Assembly: GCA_023251435.1 (NCBI GenBank)
Contig: JAHEYU010000014.1
Span: forward strand, 33,525-97,524
Source: Bacteroidota bacterium
GTDB lineage: Bacteria > Bacteroidota > Bacteroidia > Bacteroidales > Prolixibacteraceae
Length of the DNA stretch: 64,000 bases
Reading direction: 5' to 3'
Below the pieces are notes generated by a model that worked only from the letters and a program-made list of their open reading frames with translations, was not told the DNA's origin and did not search any database. The position numbers and the translations under genes are program-made. Within the stretch, counting starts at the first letter, position 1, and each line of letters opens with the position of its first letter. Below are positions 28,368 through 37,431 of the stretch, one piece after another.

Positions 28368-31238
28368 ATGGAAGCATTGGCAACTTATTTGATTAAATCG
28401 TCAGTTTGGCTGACTGGTTTTGCTTTGGTTTACGCGCTGTTTCTCCGCAACGAGCGGTTCTTTGTTTTGAACCGCATCTACCTTGTTTCCGGGATTTTGA
28501 TCTCAATCATTTTTCCGTTTTTCACGTGGCATTACACGGTTTTATTGCCTGTTGTTCCTACTACTGAAGTTTTCGAACTACAGGTTCAGGGAATCGCGGA
28601 AGTGAGCGAACCGTTTCCATTTCAAAATGCGTTGCTATTGTCTTTTTATATTTCAGGAATTATTTACCTGACATTCAGAATTCTACGTCAAACACTTCCT
28701 GTTTTCCGGATTATCCGAAAATCAGAAACACAACACTTTAGCTCGGCAAAACTGATCCGTACTGCTGAATACCCCGCTTCGTTTTCATTTTTCTCGTTCG
28801 TATTTGTCAATCCTTCAATCGACGAAATCGAAACGAATGAAATTGTGAACCACGAACTGGAGCACATCAGGCAACAGCACTGGATTGATTTACTGCTATT
28901 TGAAGTCCTTCGCACGGTGCAATGGTTTAATCCTGCCATTTGGCTTTACGGCCATCTGATCAGGCAAAACCACGAATACCTGGCCGACGAGCGGGCGCTG
29001 CAGCGCAGTTCTAATCCAGCGATTTACCGTGCGGCTTTGCTGAACCAAATGTTCGGCGGACCGGTGATTTCACTGGCCAATTCGTTCAATTATTCACTCA
29101 ACAAAAAACGATTTAACATGATGAAACAAACCATAAGTTCACCAATCAGAAAACTAAAATTTTTATTGGTTTTGCCTCTCATAGCAGGTGTTTTCTATGC
29201 CTTTGCTGCTCCTGAATACAGGTTCGAAAATGCGACTGAAAATCAAGGCACTGAAAAGCCACTTTACTTTATTTCGAAGGAGAAAATTGATATTTCATTC
29301 ACCACACAGCTTCAAAAAAGCGATTTAGAAGCCATCAAGTCAGAATTAGCCAAAGTGGAATTACAGATTGATTATACCTCATTGGATTTTTCGGAAAATG
29401 GGAATTTAAAACAAATATCAGCTTCTGTAAAACGTTCAAGCGGAAGTGTCACTTTTACATCAGGAAACTTAACACCAACAAATTATCCAACATTTAAACT
29501 GGAGGCTGATGGAAGTTTCGGTATTTATTTTCAAAAAGCTGTAACGGGCAAAGTTATTGATGAAAACGGAAAACCACTGAAAGGTGCATCAGTTATTATT
29601 TCCGGCACAACCAGTGGAACTATAACCGATGCTAACGGTAATTTTAAATTAATATTCACCGACAACTTGCCAATTGTAATTTCGTATGTCGGCTTTGAAA
29701 GCCAAAAGGTACAACCCGATTTTGAAAAGGAGATGCTGATTACCATGAAGGGCGCAATCGTTTCGATTAAATTGGACGATCAGACTTCTGAAACCAGGAA
29801 AAAGGAACAAATTGATTTAAATAAATCGAATGTTCTGGTTATTATCGATGGAAAAGAATCGACAAAAGCAGAAATGGAGAAAATTAATCCGGACAAAATT
29901 GCGAGCATTGATGTTCTGAAAGACAAAGCTTCGGCTGAAAAATATGGAGAAAAAGGGAAAGATGGGGTGATTTTAATTAAGCTTAAAACAGATGATCAAT
30001 CTACTGCATCTCAAACCGTCAAAGTTCAGACAAATTCGCCATTGAAGTTTGGAAATACAGACGGCACAGGAAATCAGCCAATAATTGTAATTGATGGAAT
30101 AGTTTCTCCGGACACTAAAATGGAAGATATTAATCCGGAAACTATCCATTCGGTGAATGTATTAAAAGGTGAATCGACCGTTGCTAAATATGGAGAAAAA
30201 GGGAAAAATGGAGTTATTGAAATTACAACGAAAAAAGCAAGTGATGTCTTTTTCATTGTGGAAGAAATGCCGGAGTTTCCGGGAGGTCAGGAAGCCCTTC
30301 GTGCTTTTATAAAAGCTACAATGCAATATCCGGCAATTGCTAAAGTAAACGGGATTCAGGGAAAGGTATTCGTTAATTTCGTAGTTGCAAAAGATGGATG
30401 GGTGACCGATACAAAAATCATGAGAGGAGTTGATCCGTCGCTCGACAAAGAAGCATTGCGTATTGTGAATAATCTGCCTAAATGGAAACCCGGGAAGCAG
30501 CATGGTGAAGCTGTCAGAGTTTCTTATACAGTACCGGTCAATTTTCAACTTCAGGAGGGAAATACAAACAATGACAACCTTGCAGGCAGCGGCAACCCCG
30601 CCAAACCAACATTTACCATGGTGGAAGAAATGCCCCAATTCCCCGGCGGAGTCGAAGCTTTGAAAACCTACGTTGCGGCTTCAATGAAATATCCGGTCAT
30701 TGCCCTTGAGAATGGCATCCACGGACAAGTATTTGTGAAGTTTGTGGTCGATAAAACCGGGAATATCACCAATGCCAGGATATCTCGCGGTGTTGATCCA
30801 TCACTCGACAAGGAAGCTTTACGAATTGTAAATTCTTTGCCAAAATGGAAACCCGGCAAACAGAATGGCGAAGCAGTTGATGTGGCTTACGAAATGCCTG
30901 TAAATTTTATAATGCCTGCTGATTATCGTCCTATAAGTAGAGAAAAACTGAGAGCTACTGCCAATTCATACACAAAAAACAATAAAACATTAAAATTAAG
31001 TATTGTTCCAAATCCAACAAGTGACGATGCGAGAATTACATTAGATTGTTCAGTATCATCAAACAAGCTGGAAATAAGTGTTTATGACAGTTCTGGAAAA
31101 TTAATCAAGAATGCATCTAGAAATGGTTCGACTTTTTCACTATCGATTAACAAGCTTTCACCTGGAATCTATCTTGTGGTCGGCATAGACAGCGAAAATC
31201 AATTAAAGGTAACGAGTCAACTTGTAGTAAACCAATGA
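28368..31238 (+). CDS. M56 (BlaR1-like) metallopeptidase with CarboxypepD-reg-like, plug-like, two TonB C-terminal domains and a T9SS-like C-terminal domain
   Basis: NHELEHIRQQHWIDLL (HExxH); GKVIDENGKPLKGASVIISGTTSGTITDANGNFKL; paired YGEKGK(D/N)GVI units; two EEMPxFPGG...PKWKPGKQ modules; terminal LKLSIVPNPTSDDARI...SPGIYLVVG. Confidence 0.85.
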   Translation: MEALATYLIKSSVWLTGFALVYALFLRNERFFVLNRIYLVSGILISIIFPFFTWHYTVLLPVVPTTEVFELQVQGIAEVSEPFPFQNALLLSFYISGIIYLTFRILRQTLPVFRIIRKSETQHFSSAKLIRTAEYPASFSFFSFVFVNPSIDEIETNEIVNHELEHIRQQHWIDLLLFEVLRTVQWFNPAIWLYGHLIRQNHEYLADERALQRSSNPAIYRAALLNQMFGGPVISLANSFNYSLNKKRFNMMKQTISSPIRKLKFLLVLPLIAGVFYAFAAPEYRFENATENQGTEKPLYFISKEKIDISFTTQLQKSDLEAIKSELAKVELQIDYTSLDFSENGNLKQISASVKRSSGSVTFTSGNLTPTNYPTFKLEADGSFGIYFQKAVTGKVIDENGKPLKGASVIISGTTSGTITDANGNFKLIFTDNLPIVISYVGFESQKVQPDFEKEMLITMKGAIVSIKLDDQTSETRKKEQIDLNKSNVLVIIDGKESTKAEMEKINPDKIASIDVLKDKASAEKYGEKGKDGVILIKLKTDDQSTASQTVKVQTNSPLKFGNTDGTGNQPIIVIDGIVSPDTKMEDINPETIHSVNVLKGESTVAKYGEKGKNGVIEITTKKASDVFFIVEEMPEFPGGQEALRAFIKATMQYPAIAKVNGIQGKVFVNFVVAKDGWVTDTKIMRGVDPSLDKEALRIVNNLPKWKPGKQHGEAVRVSYTVPVNFQLQEGNTNNDNLAGSGNPAKPTFTMVEEMPQFPGGVEALKTYVAASMKYPVIALENGIHGQVFVKFVVDKTGNITNARISRGVDPSLDKEALRIVNSLPKWKPGKQNGEAVDVAYEMPVNFIMPADYRPISREKLRATANSYTKNNKTLKLSIVPNPTSDDARITLDCSVSSNKLEISVYDSSGKLIKNASRNGSTFSLSINKLSPGIYLVVGIDSENQLKVTSQLVVNQ

Positions 31239-31258
31239 TATAATGAATGAAAAACTTA

Positions 31259-31306
31259 TACAAGTAACAAGGCGATCATCTTTCAACGATCGCCTTGTTA
31301 CTTGTA
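31259..31306. terminator. rnpB-type terminator hairpin, copy T1
   Basis: 19-bp stem TACAAGTAACAAGGCGATC / GATCGCCTTGTTACTTGTA, loop ATCTTTCAAC identical to T2 and T3. Confidence 0.8.
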
Positions 31307-31313
31307 ATAAAAC

Positions 31314-31334
31314 GCAACCCTGTAAGCCGGGTTT
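31314..31334 (-). repeat. Remnant duplicate of the rnpB 3' tail
   Basis: GCAACCCTGTAAGCCGGGTTT vs GCAAACCTGTAAGCCGGGTTC at the rnpB 3' end (35840-35860). Confidence 0.7.
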
Positions 31335-31499
31335 GGTACCTGCTGATTGGCCGACCTCTCCTTTTTAGTTTTTCGTTGTATTTATTGGTTTTTGCTTATC
31401 CTGTGCAGTTTATCCTACCGAATATGCATCTTGTCAGTTTATTATTTTAAATTGGATGCCCAAAGGTTTACTTTGACGAAACCTTTAAACAACCCGATT

Positions 31500-33779
31500 A
31501 TGAAACGAATTATTATACTGCTGCTGGTGGTGTCTTGTTTCCGATTCTCTTATGGAGAAGAGTTGACCACCGAACAAAAACAATTGGCTCTGGATTTTAT
31601 CCATGAAAATATGCTGAATCATGAGAATATGCCAATTGTTTTTCATGATGATATCGTCATCAATCTATTAGGGAAAGTTGTCAGGGAAGATTCAATTGAC
31701 ATTCAAAACATTATACACAACATTCAAAAAGCGATTCCTAATCAGAAAATAGTATTGTCGAACAATTCCGGCAATTTGAAAATTTGGATTAACGATTCAA
31801 CTGGAGGTTTTATCTCCAAAGGGACAAATTCAGGTGGAATTAGTATTGCCAAGGTGCATATTCAAATACCTGACAGCTATTCCCGCGACGAACGCAAACG
31901 ATTGATTTATTACGATTTACTTAGGAGTGGATTAGTTTTTTACCCCAAGCCACTAAAGAAAGATTCTCAAATCCGCGGCTGTGTATTTGCTGAGAATGAT
32001 TTCAATTCCATCACATTCTCTCCATTTGATTTGTTTATTCTTGAAAAGATTTATTCTCCAGATTTTTATATTCAACTGGCTAGGAACTTATCGCCCGAAT
32101 TACAACTTACAGCATGGAATTCAATTCGGACTAAATTTATGCATGAAACGAAAAAGCCCATTATTTACAGAACAGACATTGCAATAAAATTGGATGGAGT
32201 TGTGAGTTCAGCAGATTCAGCCTGCATGAATAAACTAATTGATGAACTTGAGCTGATCATTCCAACCCGAAAGATATTTCTGACAAAGGAAAACGCAAAT
32301 GTTGTTTTTAAGCTTTTGCCATCAGTTTCAGGTAGAGTCTCAAATTCAACCAATTTTGGAACTTCAATTATATCAAAGGATTTCCAGTTCCATTTATCTC
32401 CGGATTTTACGGAAGAAGCAAGACGAAGAACATTGTATTTCTACCTGTATAAAGCGTTAGTCGATTTTCCTTCTGCGAAATTCGAGAGTACAGGTGTTCC
32501 TGGTTGTGTTTTTGATGAAGAGAATCCGGACTTAATAAAAATCCAGCCTCTGGATGCTTTTATTTTAGGAAAGCTATATTCTGATGATTTTCAGGACCAG
32601 TTTAAGAAGCAATACCTCCAGCAATTTTCGTATCGGGAATATCTGGTTTTCATGTATCACAATGAGTTAAACTTGTTTTTTCAATTCCTTGGATTACTTT
32701 TCTCAATAATCCTTTTTACTGCTTTGATACTCAAAGGTGTATTTAAAGATCATCAATGGAACTGGATCGCGTTTAATAAACAGGGTATGTTTTTGATTCT
32801 GTTAGCTATTTTATACCCTTTCTGTATCAGTTTGTCTGATTTGGAATTCGCTATAAATGATTATGCTCCAATCATAGATGAAGTTCTGAGCTTGTTTCTA
32901 GTCGTAAACCTGATCTATCTGGCTGAAAGAATGATTCTGAAAGATCGTAATTTGGGAGGATCAAAGATCATTGTTATTTTCCTTACAACATTAATATTAA
33001 TGGTGGTTGTATCAATAATGTTTGGTTTAAAAGCTAATCCTTTGGGATATTTTGGTTTTTTTCCAATATCTGATTCACTCTTCCCTCGTATACTTGTTGC
33101 TTCACTTGCCCGATTTCTCTATGTATTTTTAAACGACCGGTATAAAAGCATCATCAATCAAAAGGATGTGGAGTTGGCGCAAATGGGTGAATTTCAAAAG
33201 CAAGCCGAACTCCAATCCCTTCGGGCTAAAATCAACCCGCACTTTTTATACAATGCGCTGAATTCGATTGCAAGTTTGGCCACTACCGATGCCCGTAAAA
33301 CAGAACAAATGGCATTGGCGCTGTCCGATTTTTTCAAATACGCCATCAACCGCGAACAGAAGCAGTTAAACACGCTTTCCGAAGAACTGAACGCCACCCG
33401 CACCTACCTCGAAATCGAAAAAGTACGCTTTGGCGACCGACTGAGTTTTGAGATCGACTGCCCCGAGGAGTTGCTGAATATCCAGATTCCGCAATTGTTG
33501 ATTCAGCCTTTGGTAGAGAATGCCATCAAACACGGTTTGTCGCAAATCACCGAAAACGGGCTAATCGGTATCTTGGTTTGTAAAGAAGACAACCTGCTAA
33601 AAATCCGCGTGTACGACAATGGTCCGGCTTTTCCGGATGGACCGCTCACCGGCTTTGGCATTCAAAATACACAGGAAAGGATTGCCCTGCTTTACGGTAC
33701 AAAAGCGACCATAAACTGGCAGAACGGGGTGGAGAAGTTTGTGGAGTTGTGCCTGCCAATTGGGAATGAACCGGTTTAA
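31500..33779 (+). CDS. LytS-type sensor histidine kinase (His_kinase + HATPase) with duplicated N-terminal domain
   Basis: SLRAKINPHFLYNALNSIASLA; PQLLIQPLVENAIKHGL; GFGIQNTQERIALLYG; signal peptide MKRIIILLLVVSCF at 31500 (ORF track start is 31347). Confidence 0.88.
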   Translation: MKRIIILLLVVSCFRFSYGEELTTEQKQLALDFIHENMLNHENMPIVFHDDIVINLLGKVVREDSIDIQNIIHNIQKAIPNQKIVLSNNSGNLKIWINDSTGGFISKGTNSGGISIAKVHIQIPDSYSRDERKRLIYYDLLRSGLVFYPKPLKKDSQIRGCVFAENDFNSITFSPFDLFILEKIYSPDFYIQLARNLSPELQLTAWNSIRTKFMHETKKPIIYRTDIAIKLDGVVSSADSACMNKLIDELELIIPTRKIFLTKENANVVFKLLPSVSGRVSNSTNFGTSIISKDFQFHLSPDFTEEARRRTLYFYLYKALVDFPSAKFESTGVPGCVFDEENPDLIKIQPLDAFILGKLYSDDFQDQFKKQYLQQFSYREYLVFMYHNELNLFFQFLGLLFSIILFTALILKGVFKDHQWNWIAFNKQGMFLILLAILYPFCISLSDLEFAINDYAPIIDEVLSLFLVVNLIYLAERMILKDRNLGGSKIIVIFLTTLILMVVVSIMFGLKANPLGYFGFFPISDSLFPRILVASLARFLYVFLNDRYKSIINQKDVELAQMGEFQKQAELQSLRAKINPHFLYNALNSIASLATTDARKTEQMALALSDFFKYAINREQKQLNTLSEELNATRTYLEIEKVRFGDRLSFEIDCPEELLNIQIPQLLIQPLVENAIKHGLSQITENGLIGILVCKEDNLLKIRVYDNGPAFPDGPLTGFGIQNTQERIALLYGTKATINWQNGVEKFVELCLPIGNEPV

Positions 33780-33800
33780 AAAATGTGAATCAAATAACAA

Positions 33801-33920
33801 TTTCCCGTAGGGAAAACAGCTCGGTAGAAAGATTGAATTATATCTCGGGTATTGTCCCGGACGGGACAAAAGACTGGGTTAACGCATTTTTTCTACCGAC
33901 CTTAGGTTCCTAACGGAACC
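33801..33920. repeat. Multi-stem intergenic repeat element
   Basis: TTTCCC-GTA-GGGAAA; CGGTAGAAA paired with TTTCTACCG; GTCCCG-GA-CGGGAC; GGTTCC-TAAC-GGAACC. Confidence 0.7.
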
Positions 33921-34006
33921 AGTTTTCTATTGCTTGATGAATTGATTAATTTATGAAATTATTGTACTCAAATTGACTATTTTACACAACCGAAAAACAA
34001 AAACAA

Positions 34007-34780
34007 ATGACCTTTTCTCCCTCCAAATACCGCACCCTGATTGCCGATGACGAGCAACCCGCCCGCGACCGGCTGAAAAAACTACTGACCGAACATGCCG
34101 ACCAGATCGAACTGATTGGTGAAGCGCAAAACGGCTTGGAATGCCGCGAAATGATCGACCGGTTGAAACCCGATTTGGTCTTTCTCGACATTCAGATGCC
34201 CGGGCTCACTGGGTTTGAAGTGTTACAGCAAACCAGCCATTCGCCGGTGGTGATTTTCTGCACTGCTTACGACGAGTTTGCCTTGCAGGCTTTCGAAACC
34301 AACAGCATCGACTACATTGTAAAACCTGTAAAAGCCGAGCGAATCCAAAAGTCAATTGAAAAGCTTGATTCGCTGAAACGCCATTCGGACAAGCAGGAGT
34401 TGTTACGCATCATCGAAAGTTATATCAGTCAGACACCGAAGAAGGAAATCACCAGCATTCCGGTCAAACTGGGCGACCGGATGCTTTTTGTGAAAATTGA
34501 AGATGTCACGTATTTTTCGGCAGAAGAAAAGTACGTGACCATTCACACCCGAGACGGAAAAACCTACCTTAGCGATTTACCACTGAAAAGTCTGGAAGAA
34601 AAGCTGGGCGACGGATTTCTGCGCATTCACCGGTCGCTGCTGGTCAATGTCCGTCGCATCCGCGAGATCAACAAACATTTCAATGGCTGTTTCATCGTTA
34701 AAATCGACGACCTTGCCCAAACAAAACTGCAATCGGGTCGTGGTTATGGTGAGCAGGTAAAAAGGTTGATGGAGATTTAA
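34007..34780 (+). CDS. LytTR-family response regulator
   Basis: TLIADDEQPARDRLKKLL; LVFLDIQMPGLTGFEVL; LytTR domain YVTIHTRDGKTYLSDLPLKSLEEKL...FLRIHRSLLVN. Confidence 0.92.
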   Translation: MTFSPSKYRTLIADDEQPARDRLKKLLTEHADQIELIGEAQNGLECREMIDRLKPDLVFLDIQMPGLTGFEVLQQTSHSPVVIFCTAYDEFALQAFETNSIDYIVKPVKAERIQKSIEKLDSLKRHSDKQELLRIIESYISQTPKKEITSIPVKLGDRMLFVKIEDVTYFSAEEKYVTIHTRDGKTYLSDLPLKSLEEKLGDGFLRIHRSLLVNVRRIREINKHFNGCFIVKIDDLAQTKLQSGRGYGEQVKRLMEI

Positions 34781-34798
34781 TGCGGATTGCTGAAAAAT

Positions 34799-34836
34799 AA
34801 AACAAGGCGATCATCTTTCAACGATCGCCTTGTTTT
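34799..34836. terminator. rnpB-type terminator hairpin, copy T2
   Basis: AAAACAAGGCGATC-ATCTTTCAAC-GATCGCCTTGTTTT. Confidence 0.85.
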
Positions 34837-34890
34837 TTGTATAAAACGCAGAACTCACGTCGAAAGAAAATCGGATTTTTGAATTTTGAT

Positions 34891-34930
34891 AACGGAATTT
34901 ATTCGTACATTTGAGCGAACAAATTCCGTT
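34891..34930 (+). promoter_or_regulatory. Promoter inside an inverted repeat upstream of the Xre-RES operon
   Basis: AACGGAATTT (34891-34900) ... AAATTCCGTT (34921-34930) flanking TACATTTG (34906-34913). Confidence 0.65.
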
Positions 34931-34935
34931 TTATT

Positions 34936-35322
34936 ATGAGAGCACTTGAAATTTCAGATAAAGATTTTTTGACCGGAGCAAGAAATGGAATCCAAAAATC
35001 GATGCTTTTGACTATTGCAAAAGAATCTGGATTGACATTGAAGGAACTTAGCTCGTATCTAAGGATTTCGACACGATCTATTCAGGAAAAAGAATCTTCG
35101 CAATTAATAGCGCCAGGCCCTTCAGAACGTGCTTTGTATATAGCAAAGCTATTTCGATCGGGCATTGAAATTTTTGGTAGTCGCGATAAATTCCGCAACT
35201 GGTTAAATTCAGAAAATCAGGTCATGGGGGGTGAAAAGCCTTCTTCTTTCCTCGATACATTTTCAGGAATTCAGTTAGTCCTGGATGAATTGAACGCAAT
35301 TGAATACGGATTCTCTGCCTAA
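34936..35322 (+). CDS. Xre/MbcA/ParS-type antitoxin
   Basis: LSSYLRISTRSIQEKESSQLIAPGPSERALYIAKLFRSGIEIFGSRDKFRNWLNSEN...: typical RES-partner antitoxin. Confidence 0.85.
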   Translation: MRALEISDKDFLTGARNGIQKSMLLTIAKESGLTLKELSSYLRISTRSIQEKESSQLIAPGPSERALYIAKLFRSGIEIFGSRDKFRNWLNSENQVMGGEKPSSFLDTFSGIQLVLDELNAIEYGFSA

Positions 35323-35789
35323 TGTTTGTTTACCGAATCACTAAAAAAGAACATTCTGCCCTGGATGGGAGAGGTGGATTGTATGGCCCCGGAAGGTGGC
35401 ATGAAAAGGGAAATCTGGTTATTTACACCTCCGAACATGCCTCCCTCGCAGCGTGGGAAAAGATTGTACATGTGGCAAGCTTTGAGAATCTTCCAAGCGA
35501 TCTTTTGCTGGTAAAAATAGAAATACCCGACGGAATACAAATTCAAACGGTTCCACAAAAGATATTGACCAAAGGATGGGATGGTTACCCTTTTGCCAAT
35601 GAAACAGTTAATTATGGCACATCCTTTTTGCAAAAAAAAGAATACCTTGCCTTAAAAGTTCCATCAGTTATTATACCCGATGAGTTCAATGTCATTCTAA
35701 ATCCTCTTCACCAGGATATACATGTGTGTAAAGTCATCAATACAACGCAGTTTGTTTTTGACTCTCGGATTATTAAAGATCATTCGTAA
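35322..35789 (+). CDS. RES-domain toxin
   Basis: MFVYRITKKEHSALDGRGGLYGPGRWHEKGNLVIYTSEHASLAAWEKIVH (R, E and S residues of RES); TAATG overlap with antitoxin. Confidence 0.88.
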   Translation: MFVYRITKKEHSALDGRGGLYGPGRWHEKGNLVIYTSEHASLAAWEKIVHVASFENLPSDLLLVKIEIPDGIQIQTVPQKILTKGWDGYPFANETVNYGTSFLQKKEYLALKVPSVIIPDEFNVILNPLHQDIHVCKVINTTQFVFDSRIIKDHS

Positions 35790-35826
35790 AAACAAGGCGA
35801 TCATCTTTCAACGATCGCCTTGTTTT
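35789..35826 (-). terminator. rnpB terminator, copy T3 (native)
   Basis: AAAACAAGGCGATC-ATCTTTCAAC-GATCGCCTTGTTTT immediately 3' of rnpB on the minus strand. Confidence 0.85.
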
Positions 35827-35841
35827 TTGTATTAAAAAAGC

Positions 35842-36245
35842 AAACCTGTAAGCCGGGTTCTGTGTCCTCCCCAATTGCTCGGGAAAAATCTCTATCATTT
35901 ATCTACCCGGGTAATCACTTACCCGATCCAGCAGCCTACCCCTCACGACTTCCGAAGAATCAAAACGGGCCGTTCTGTATTCCGGCGTACCGGAAAATCG
36001 TGATATATTTGGCTTTGCAACCCATCAGAGGTACGGCTGGCGATGTTGCCACCGCCACCGGTGAGCTTTTACCTCGCCTTTTCACCCGTTCCCGGTCGTG
36101 ACACGTCAAAACCGGGTGGTCATTTTCTGTTACCAACCTGCAAGCTTTCGCCCGCCTTCCTGTTAAGAAGCATGGTGCCCTGTGTTGCCCGGACTTTCCT
36201 TCTCCCGATCACTCGGGAGGCGATAGAGCGGTCTGCGCGGCAAAG
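35842..36245 (-). ncRNA. rnpB: RNase P RNA (bacterial class A)
   Basis: Minus strand has GGAAAGTCCGGGCAACACAGGGCACCATGCTTCTTAACAGGAAGGCGGGCGAAAGC, and ends AGAACCCGGCTTACAGGTTTGC; boundaries approximate. Confidence 0.93.
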
Positions 36246-36251
36246 ATCACA

Positions 36252-36330
36252 AAAATGTTGCGAGTTGCAAGTTCCGGGTTGCGAGTTTTTCAAAACCCGT
36301 AACCTGCATCCTGTAACCCGCAACAATTTT
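36252..36330. repeat. Inverted degenerate heptamer array
   Basis: GTTGCGA GTTGCAA GTTCCGG GTTGCGA ... AAAACCC GTAACCT GCATCCT GTAACCC GCAACAA. Confidence 0.65.
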
Positions 36331-37372
36331 ACGCATTCCGCAGAATCACCATCGTAGCGCCGTAGCCATATTCCTTAAAACTGGCATCCTGAAAATAGTA
36401 TTTTTTGTATTTGGAGCTGAGTTCCTTGCGAAGTTCCTGCTTGAGGGTTCCGTTACCAATGCCGTGAATAAATACAATCCGACGGGTTCCGTTCGTGATG
36501 GCAGTTTCGAGTTCGTTGCGGAACCGTCCCATCTGAACTTCGAGCATCTCGTGATTCGACAATCCGCGGGTATCTTCCAGCAATTCGTGAATATGCAAAT
36601 CAACTTCTACTAAATCTGGTGAAGACGCTTTTTTTACAACCACTTTGGGCTCGTCTTTCTCAATTGCGATTTGCGAAAGGTCGGTTTCAGTAAGTTTTGC
36701 TACTTCGGCTTCCAAATCAGGACCCAGCAATGGGAACACAATGGCATTCTGCGTAAAAAACCGTGTCTTCTCATAACTGTTCTGGCGATAAAATTTCACC
36801 GGATTCAGGCGTAAACTCTTCATAACCGGAGCTTCCAGCTTCGAAGATTCTTCCATGAAAAACACCATCTGAAACTGAAATTCGGGTAACTCGTTCAGAT
36901 CGAAACGGCTGAAACTTTCCAGGTATCGTTTGCTGTTCGGATTCATTTTCCCCGATTCAACACTTTTGTACCGTTTATCTTTCAGGTGACTGTAATTATA
37001 AAGTACAAAATTGTTGCTGTCGTTCACCATGTAAACCTTCAGTTCGCCCTCCACCGGATTGTTCGAATCCTGCGGTACAAAAGCCATGTAGCAATTGGGG
37101 GTATCTTTTCCTGAAATATATTTAGGTTCCGCTTTTGGCAACTCTATTTTTAAGGGCGCTTCCTCCTTTTTTTCGTTGGCCCGTAATTTGGCATGACGTT
37201 TTTCCGAATTCATCGAATTAGCATCATCCAAAACAACCAGTTCGCTTATCAGCACCGGAACTTCAAATCCATCGTAATCTTCAACGCTAACCATTGTTTT
37301 GTTGATCACCGACTTAACAACTCCGCCGCCCACAGCGTTCAGAAATTTAACCTTGTCTCCAGCTTTTATCAT
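36329..37372 (-). CDS. DUF2027 / Smr-domain protein (MutS2-like C-terminus)
   Basis: VDLHIHELLEDTRGLSNHEMLEVQMGRFRNELETAITNGTRRIVFIHGIGNGTLKQELRKEL...GATMVIL. Confidence 0.85.
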   Translation of the reverse strand: MIKAGDKVKFLNAVGGGVVKSVINKTMVSVEDYDGFEVPVLISELVVLDDANSMNSEKRHAKLRANEKKEEAPLKIELPKAEPKYISGKDTPNCYMAFVPQDSNNPVEGELKVYMVNDSNNFVLYNYSHLKDKRYKSVESGKMNPNSKRYLESFSRFDLNELPEFQFQMVFFMEESSKLEAPVMKSLRLNPVKFYRQNSYEKTRFFTQNAIVFPLLGPDLEAEVAKLTETDLSQIAIEKDEPKVVVKKASSPDLVEVDLHIHELLEDTRGLSNHEMLEVQMGRFRNELETAITNGTRRIVFIHGIGNGTLKQELRKELSSKYKKYYFQDASFKEYGYGATMVILRNA

Positions 37373-37431
37373 TTTTCTAAATTTTGTACAAAATTACGAT
37401 AATTGATACAAGACACAAGATATTAGAGAAG

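Noticed and set aside
31347-31499. N-terminal extension of the LytS-type kinase ORF
   Set aside because: The extension covers the rnpB-tail remnant downstream region; MKRIIILLLVVSCF at 31500 is a proper signal peptide start.
31259-35826. Integrase or transposase associated with the rnpB-terminator repeats
   Set aside because: I found no recombinase ORF between the copies; mobility of this region remains inference.
35820-36357. ORFs 35820..36101 and 36043..36357 (+) and 36120..36326 (-)
   Set aside because: They lie over rnpB and the neighbouring heptamer array; no protein family resemblance.
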